Of a stretch of DNA of 64,000 nt, positions 58,191 through 64,000 are shown one piece after another. The first letter of the stretch is position 1, and each line of letters starts with the position of its first letter. The notes below the pieces were generated by a model. That model made no database searches. It was not told the DNA's origin and saw only the letters and a list, made by a program, of their open reading frames with translations. This DNA is from Larix kaempferi (lineage: Eukaryota; Streptophyta; Pinopsida; Pinales; Pinaceae), in the NCBI GenBank assembly GCA_027924585.1, contig BSBM01000050.1:6042501-6106500 (forward strand), in the 5' to 3' direction. The position numbers were made by a program, and so were the translations under genes.

Positions 58191-59554
58191 TGATGAGCCC
58201 CAAATTAGGTACTTTATAAGCCTTTTGATGCCACACAAGCACAATAATGGATATGGAAAATTCCTTTGTTTGTAGGGTTTAATGATTCGTTTTGATTATT
58301 TGATAGAGTAGTTTAGAGGCTATTCTTTTATCCTTAAAAGCATTTTCTATGAGCTAATCATATGGAAATAAGTGTGCATGAGTAGGCACAGGTAATCCAA
58401 GAGACAACCATCAATTCTAGCGCAAGGACTGAAAGACCATAAGTGGCTCAGTGCCTTTTTCCTGATTTGTAGAAGAGAACTCCTTTTCAGCATAATCGGC
58501 ATTTAAATCATAGAGTTAGGTTATGTTCCAAAATAGATATATATATGGGCCTCTTGGTTAGCAAGAGGTTCCTGTTGGCATTTTTGTAGAATTTACATTC
58601 AATATATGTTATTCGAGACAATTCTATTTTAAGACTTTTCTGAACATGAGATTACGATTTTAATGGAAGAAATGATGTTGTTTCAAGCTTTGCATTTATA
58701 AGACTTTTCCCACTCCTGGAATACGAGTTGGAGAGGGCCCCTCCAACACGTAGGTTAGGAGCTTCGTTTCCATTTCAGGTATTTTCATATGTACTATGAA
58801 TAGATTTAAATCCTTATCGTATATGAAGTACTTTGGTAATGTTTGAATGACATGGTTTTATTTTAGTTCAGCGATCATTTCATTTCAACACTTTTTTATC
58901 CGTAGTTCGTCAACATTGATTATGTAGTTCTATAATACGCTTCCTGTAGTCATGTACACGCATTATGTGCAGGCGTAATTACCTTTGTTTTCTAGCTCGC
59001 TATATTAATTTTAGACCATGATTTAGATCTGCGATGCCATGAATATTTCTTTTATCAGAGTTCAGTTATATAGGAGTTAATTGCTTTAGTTCTTTGGATT
59101 TGAATAGAATAGATGGTTATTGCTTTCAATATTGGATTTGAATGAGATCAAGTTTGATTAATTTTCAGCATTGAATTTCTAGTTAAACTTCCAGTTTTCA
59201 GCACTTTATTTCTAGATCAAGTTTCCCAAGCTTTCAGCATGTGATTTCTTAGATTAGATTTACAGCCTTTCAGTATTTAATTCTTAGCACAAAGATCTAT
59301 TAGTTTCAGCATTTCTAGTTTACATATTTACAGTATTTTTATATTCCTTCATTCGTTTTTTAACAGCAAATCATTTCCATTTCCTTTTCGAGAAACCTTC
59401 AAGACACACCCCATCATCCTAAAACGACGAAGACTATCCTATAGAGCACATACATTGCTTAGCACCTCTTAAGTTTGTATTCTCCCTGGTCAATAGTTAA
59501 AGTATGCTTCTGGTTTAGCTACCCTAATTAGGTATCCATTCCTGGAGTCCATTA
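58191..59554. mobile_element. Solo LTR (1,364 bp) inside gag, TSD ATTGG
   Basis: It starts TGATGAGCCCCAAATTAGG and ends GGAGTCCATTA, near-inverted termini in which the expected final CA appears as TA. It is flanked by perfect 5-bp duplications that lie within the gag reading frame. The interior has no coding sequence. This is a product of LTR-LTR recombination. The orientation cannot be fixed without a related full element. Confidence 0.85.
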
Positions 59555-59559
59555 ATTGG
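59555..59559. repeat. TSD ATTGG (right copy)
   Basis: Identical to 58186-58190, followed by the resumed gag frame. Confidence 0.9.
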
Positions 59560-60680
59560 CTATGTCATTTTTGACACATTTTCAATTACCAATCCGCTAC
59601 AAAATCAGCACAGATCTTTTGACTTCTCTCCGTCAAACCATCGCCACTCACATTTCTAACCATATTCATGAGTGGAGGAGGAGATGACATCTGATTAAAG
59701 CTCCTATTTCAGACCAAATCCTTGCATATTGGTTTACAGAGTCACTACTACCCATCATAGCCAAAGATGTAGTTATGGGTGGGGCCATCACATAAGAACA
59801 AGTTATAGCACGTGCTCAGTATTTAGACCTTGTTTATGCTCAATCTGATACTTTATACGATATTGTTCCCGATGCACCTCGCCCTACCTACGACCCAGCA
59901 AAACCACCCACGGGACCTCATGCCGATGGCATCACTGGTTCCGTTCACACCCAGCCTGCTACACAATCCAATGGATCCCATAGCCACCATGGCTCGACTC
60001 CACCCTCATCACAGGCTAGGAACAACACCAGCAGATCACCCAGCCCTGCTGGCACCGAAGAAGTGAATTCAGTTCAATCTGCTTCACCTCAAAGAGTGCC
60101 CACAGCGGGAGGAAGTACAAAAGTTCCTCAAGGGGAACCCCACACCCGCAGTCCTAACAGATCCCTTCCCCACACAACAACAACAGATGATCGCGCAACA
60201 ACCCTCTCCTCCTCAATGAGAGACGTCCTTTGCCGCTCATGTTCTCATGATGCGGAGCGAAACGATCAACTTGAATACTCGATCACATTCATATGACTCT
60301 CCTCCTACGAAGGAATCTGATGGGGGAAATCCTGAAAAAAAACCTTCGTCTACATCTAACATCCCATCACCTCAAGTTCATCTCGTCATCGAGAAACCTT
60401 CACTAGATTCAGTCTTGCGTCCACCCAAGAGCACGATTAGAAAAGCCACTTTCAATCCAAATCCTCGGGCTGCTCGGAACTATAATATAGTAGAGGACTT
60501 AACGCAAGCCCCTTGTGATATGTCGACGCTCGAAGTCTTACAAAACTACCATATTCAGCGTAAGACCCTATTATCCGCAATTGGCGTTGTAGACCCGGAT
60601 TCCTCCAATACCATTATGTTCAGGCTAGAGTATTTTAAGTCGAGGCTTTCCCACCAACTTGCATTCCAAATCGTTACTAA
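59560..60680 (+). pseudogene. gag core part 2 and Pro/Gln-rich tail
   Basis: Continues AMSFLTHFQLPIRYKISTDL, RQTIATHISNHIHEWRRR, stop TGA, ISDQILAYWFTESLLPIIAK, stop TAA, EQVIARAQYLDLVYAQSDTL, YDIVPDAPRP. A shift around 60.1-60.2 kb leads to QQQQMIAQQPSPPQ and SETINLNTRSHSYDSPPTKE, then DSVLRPPKSTIRKATF and STLEVLQNYHIQRKTLLSAI, the linker before protease. All three stops in the Gag core, including that of part 1, are single C-to-T or G-to-A changes from Trp, Arg and Gln/Glu-type codons. Confidence 0.75.
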
Positions 60681-60960
60681 AGTTGTTGGGAAAAGCATCC
60701 ATCGTATTGTCCTAGATGAAGGAGCCTCCACCTTGGTTATGTCATTATCTTTTTGGCGATCCATTGGCTCTCTCGAGTTGAACTGTTCCCCAACCACTTG
60801 AAAATCCTTTGATGGACATGGCTTTCAACCACACAGGTTGTTATAGTCCTTGACCGTTGATTTGGGCAGCAAGAGCATTTCCATTAACGTGGAAGTCGTT
60901 GCTGCCTCGTTGGATTATAACTTACTACTTGGTCGAAATGGTTCTATGCCATGACTGCAG
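60681..60960 (+). pseudogene. Retropepsin of the Tat element
   Basis: HRIVLDEGASTLVMSLSFWR holds the active-site loop (D-E-G-A-S in place of DSG, usual in Tat elements). After two stops come SKSISINVEVVAASLDYNLL and LGRNGS, the flap and C-terminal strands. Confidence 0.75.
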
Positions 60961-62560
60961 TGGCATCATCTGTCTTCCGCCTAGTGCAATTTCCCCATCA
61001 ATGGAAGATTGTCACCATTGACCAATTAGATATATGTACATCTGACACCACTACTCATCGCAGACAATGTCCCTCTTTTAGGACATTCAATGTCCCATAT
61101 CCATGTTACCACAGTGAACATGATTTCATCCTCGCATTACTCCAACGATCAATGGATTGTACCTGATCTAGACCATCTAGATATGATTAGAGATATGATG
61201 ACTCTCAGCCCTGCAGAAGCTACATACGAGGCCATCCAATCGGTGATTGATTTACCCGATGTCCACTTTGTGGTGGCATCTACTTCAAGTTCTCTACCAT
61301 TACAGCGGAACTCATCCCAACCAGATCCTCTACTCCGGACTTTTCATTCATATGAGTCCATCATGGAGATTATGAGCACGGATGAACCACCATGGGAAGA
61401 CCTCCACCACAGATCGTCTTTCCTTCCATCGTTAGAGTCAGTAGAAAACTCCATACAAACGATTGTTTCACCATATGTCTTTCCTTTCCCTCAATATCCT
61501 ATCTTGACAGTGGATACGGTAACCGAGGGGAACCTGGCTAATATCACGCCTACGATTTCGATCGACATTTCGGTGAAACCAAGAGTCGTGGAACACATAC
61601 ACTTATGCCAAACTTGTTCTCCGGAAGAAGTCACCACTTTTATGGCCTTATTTAAACAGTTATGTGATGTTTTTACATGGCGCTACGAGGAAATTCATGG
61701 GATTGATCCTTCCATTATCATGCATGAGATTCAAACCTATACCGATGCAAAACCCAACCGGCAAAAGTTACGCCCCGTGCACCCTCGGAAAACTGTGGCT
61801 ATAAAGGCATAAATAGAAAAGCTCTTAAATGCTAGGTTCATTTATATTGTACCCTTAATGGATTGGGTCTCCAACATCATCCCTGTTACAAAAAAACAGG
61901 GCACCATTCGGGTCTACGTCGACTACAGGGATTTAAATAAGGCTTGTCCCAAGGATAACTATCCTACCCCGTTTATTGACCAAATCATCGACAACTGTGC
62001 CAGAAGTGTTGTCTTTTCATTCATGGATGGCTTTTTCTGGCTATAATCAGATAGAGATGCACCCTTCCAATCAACATAAGATGGATTTCATCTGCCCATT
62101 GGGTACATTTGCATATCGCAAACTCCCTTTTGGCCTTAAAAATGTTGGTGCTACATTCCAGCAAGCTATGTCATATGCTCTCCACGACGTGAAGGACTTT
62201 GTGGAGCCTTATTTAGATGATCTCCCTACTCATTTGAATCGTCGAGAGTTCCACATTGATCATCTGGAAATTGTATTCCTCAGATGCAGGCGGTACAATA
62301 TCCGTCTCAATCCTCACAAGTACACCTTTTGTGTCGAGTCTGGACGCTTGTTAGGCTTCATAATTTCGAAAGAGAAGATCCGTATTGATCCCCTAAAGGT
62401 GGAATCCAGTGTTGCTCTACCACCCCCAACAAATATATCGAAACTTCAAAGTTTGCATGGGAAGGAAAACTATTTAAGGAATTTTGTGTGCAATTTCACT
62501 GAAAAGACACAGGGATACATGTGGTTTCTTAAGAAGGACGTCCCTTTCATTTGGGATGAT
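60961..62560 (+). pseudogene. Reverse transcriptase of the Tat element
   Basis: After the protease-RT linker (VVEHIHLCQTCSPEEVTTFM, DVFTWRYEEIHGIDPSIIMH) the RT domain reads MDWVSNIIPVTKKQGTIRVY, VDYRDLNKACPKDNYPTPFI and, after a one-base insertion near 62035, GYNQIEMHPSNQHKMDF, RKLPFGLKNVGATFQQAMSY. It continues FVEPYLDDLPTHL with the active YLDD and ESGRLLGFIISKEKIRIDP. A TAA just before LNARFIY (61810) and the shift near 62035 inactivate it. Confidence 0.85.
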
Positions 62561-62940
62561 TATGCTCAGCAGTCCTCCGACAACCTAAAACATGCTATCA
62601 CCCATGCACCGTGTTACAACCGACCAATTACACCAAGGACTACATCATTTATCTTGCTACTTCCACTACCACCATCACTATGATTTTGGTTCAGGAGGAT
62701 AGTAGCGCCCATAATCATGTGATTTACTACCTTAGTAAGGGTCTCATCAACACTGAAACACAGTATTCACATGTTGAGAAGCTAGCTCTCGCAGCAGTTA
62801 TTGTTGTCCAAAAGTTATGCCATTATATCCTCCTCCGCACTACCACCATCATTTCCGACTTTAACCCCATGTACCACATTCTCACATGCCAGGTACTAGG
62901 GGGAAATATTCACGTTGGATCGTGATTCTTCAAGAATTCG
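62561..62940 (+). pseudogene. RNase H of the Tat element
   Basis: DYIIYLATSTTTITMILVQE, HVIYYLSKGLINTETQYSHV, EKLALAAVIVVQKLCHYILL and TTIISDFNPMYHIL represent the gypsy RNase H, joined to RT by a frameshift near 62610. In Tat elements this domain has often lost catalytic residues. Here the first Asp position reads A-T-S, consistent with that. Confidence 0.75.
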
Positions 62941-62975
62941 ATCTCCAGCTTGAGAAGGCTAAGTCTAAATAGTCT

Positions 62976-63968
62976 TTGGTTTTCGCGGAGCTCATTTGCG
63001 ATCTTCCCCGTACTGATAAGGAAATTGAGGCCATGGACTCTCTCCCTGATGAGTCCTTGTTTCTTATTAGTAATTATGACCCACGGTATGGAGATATCAC
63101 ATTGTATCTCCATACACAACGGTTCAATCCTCAATTATATCGTGACAAACGTCGTCGTGTGCGTCACCATGCCAAGTATTACCTAATCATTGGTGACAGG
63201 TTGTATCGTCGTGGTGTCGATTCGATTCTCCGATGTTGCCTAACTCATGAGGAGGCTGAACACGTACTGAATGATTGTCACTCAGGGGCATGTGGTGGTC
63301 ATCTTTTTTGGATGGCTACAGCTAAGAAAATACTACGCGTTGGATACTATTTGACTTCCATCTACAAGGATTGTATTGAAGCAGTCAAGAAGTGTCCACC
63401 TTGTCATATTTTTCATCACAAAAAGTGCTCTCATCCCGCCCCACTACATCCAGTTATGGTCGTTGGTCCCTTTTCCAAATGGGAAATCGAATTCATGCAC
63501 TGTAAGCCTACCTCAGCCGGGGGTCATGGCTACGTTATTGTCACAATCAACTACTTTACCAAATTGGCCGAGGCTATTCCTACATATAAAGAAGACGACG
63601 CAATTGTCGCACTCTTCATGTTTAACCACATCATTGCACGATTCGGAGTCCCCAAATCCATCGTCACTGATCATGGATCCCATTTCCAGAACAAGATGGT
63701 GGATGACTTAAGCACCAGGATGGGTTTTCAACATGAGAACTCAACTTCTTACTACCCTCAATCTAATGGACAAGTAGAGGCCATCAATAAGGTCTTGAAA
63801 ACCATGATTCAACGGATTGTAGGAACATATAAGTCCAACTGGAACACTATACTTTTTTCATCCCTATGGGCGTACAGGACTTCCGTTAAAACTACCACTA
63901 GCTTTACGCCTTTTCCATTGGTCTACGGACTAGAAGCAGTACTACTGATAGAGTGTGAGATTCAGTGA
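62976..63968 (+). pseudogene. Integrase of the Tat element
   Basis: An open frame of about 330 residues. The zinc finger shows HEEAEHVLNDCHSGACGGH and KKCPPCHIFHHKKC. The catalytic core has EIEFMHCKP where Asp is expected (Glu instead), then IVTDHGSHFQ and NGQVEAINKVLK, the second Asp and the Glu. The C-terminal LWAYRTSVKTTTSFTPFPLV and YGLEAVLLIECEIQ match the deleted Tat copy at 18.0 kb. A TGA at 63966 ends the frame where the other copy continues, so this is a nonsense change. No chromodomain is seen. Confidence 0.85.
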
Positions 63969-64000
63969 TTGAAACTCATTGTTTAACTCTTACCCAACAC

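Larger units (their letters stand above)
53641..64000 (+). mobile_element. Second Tat-type Ty3/gypsy element, cut by window end
   Basis: In order: LTR tail, PBS, 2.1-kb leader, gag with low-complexity N-terminal part, protease, RT, RNase H and integrase, which ends at the window edge. RT and integrase motifs (DLNKACPKDNYP, YLDD, WAYRTSVK) are Tat lineage. All domains have stops or shifts, so it is dead. Its gag is interrupted by a solo LTR. The 3' LTR and any additional RNase H after integrase lie outside the window. Confidence 0.85.

Overview
This window looks like repeat-dense nuclear DNA from a large land-plant genome. The pattern (Tat-type Ty3/gypsy elements with a second RNase H after integrase, plant LINE tails, a chromovirus, very long LTRs, AT-rich flanks) fits a gymnosperm best, but the species is an inference. 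I see no intact host gene. Nearly all recognisable coding sequence belongs to transposable elements in various stages of decay, mostly carrying C-to-T or G-to-A stop mutations.

Layout. 1-3.9 kb: a decayed retroposon 3' end, then a candidate solo LTR inside an AT-rich repeat with inverted parts. 3.9-8.1 kb: a broken Ty3/gypsy gag-pol (+). 8.6-9.7 kb: a broken Ty1/copia RT/RNase H (+). 10.2-16.4 kb: a complete, fairly young chromovirus on the minus strand, with two 375-bp LTRs, TSD GAAGG, PBS, PPT, gag-pol and chromodomain. 16.4-18.8 kb: a deletion derivative of a Tat element (LTR tail, PBS, integrase C-terminus, extra RNase H). 19-24.8 kb: a gag fragment, a candidate solo LTR, a 480-bp tandem duplication and a protease remnant.

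24.86-41.16 kb is the most interesting part. Both ends carry arrays of a CCTCGATCGAGG palindrome spaced about 23 bp apart (6 copies left, 8 right). Between them lie two converging multi-exon genes with canonical GT-AG introns. One, on the minus strand, is a five-exon transposase-like gene with DFAENY, SDGCAGQFK and HGKGEHDGAG motifs. The other is an unknown acidic/proline-rich gene on the plus strand. A PPR gene fragment sits between them. I read this as a giant DNA transposon of a poorly described superfamily. Intron 1 of the transposase contains a second oddity: a 1.7-kb LINE-like element with a 19-bp target duplication. It has no ORF2, and its ORF1 fuses a gap-free 76-residue ubiquitin-like domain ending RLRGG to a DUF4283/CCHC ORF1 protein.

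41.2-46 kb is AT-rich with one RT remnant. 46.0-52 kb is a long-LTR element with little or no coding capacity (LTR 2.77 kb, tRNA-iMet PBS) whose LTR holds seven 81-bp repeats, each able to fold into a hairpin. From about 53 kb to the window end runs a second Tat-type element (PBS, long leader, gag, PR, RT, RNase H, IN). Its gag is split by a 1,364-bp solo LTR with TSD ATTGG.
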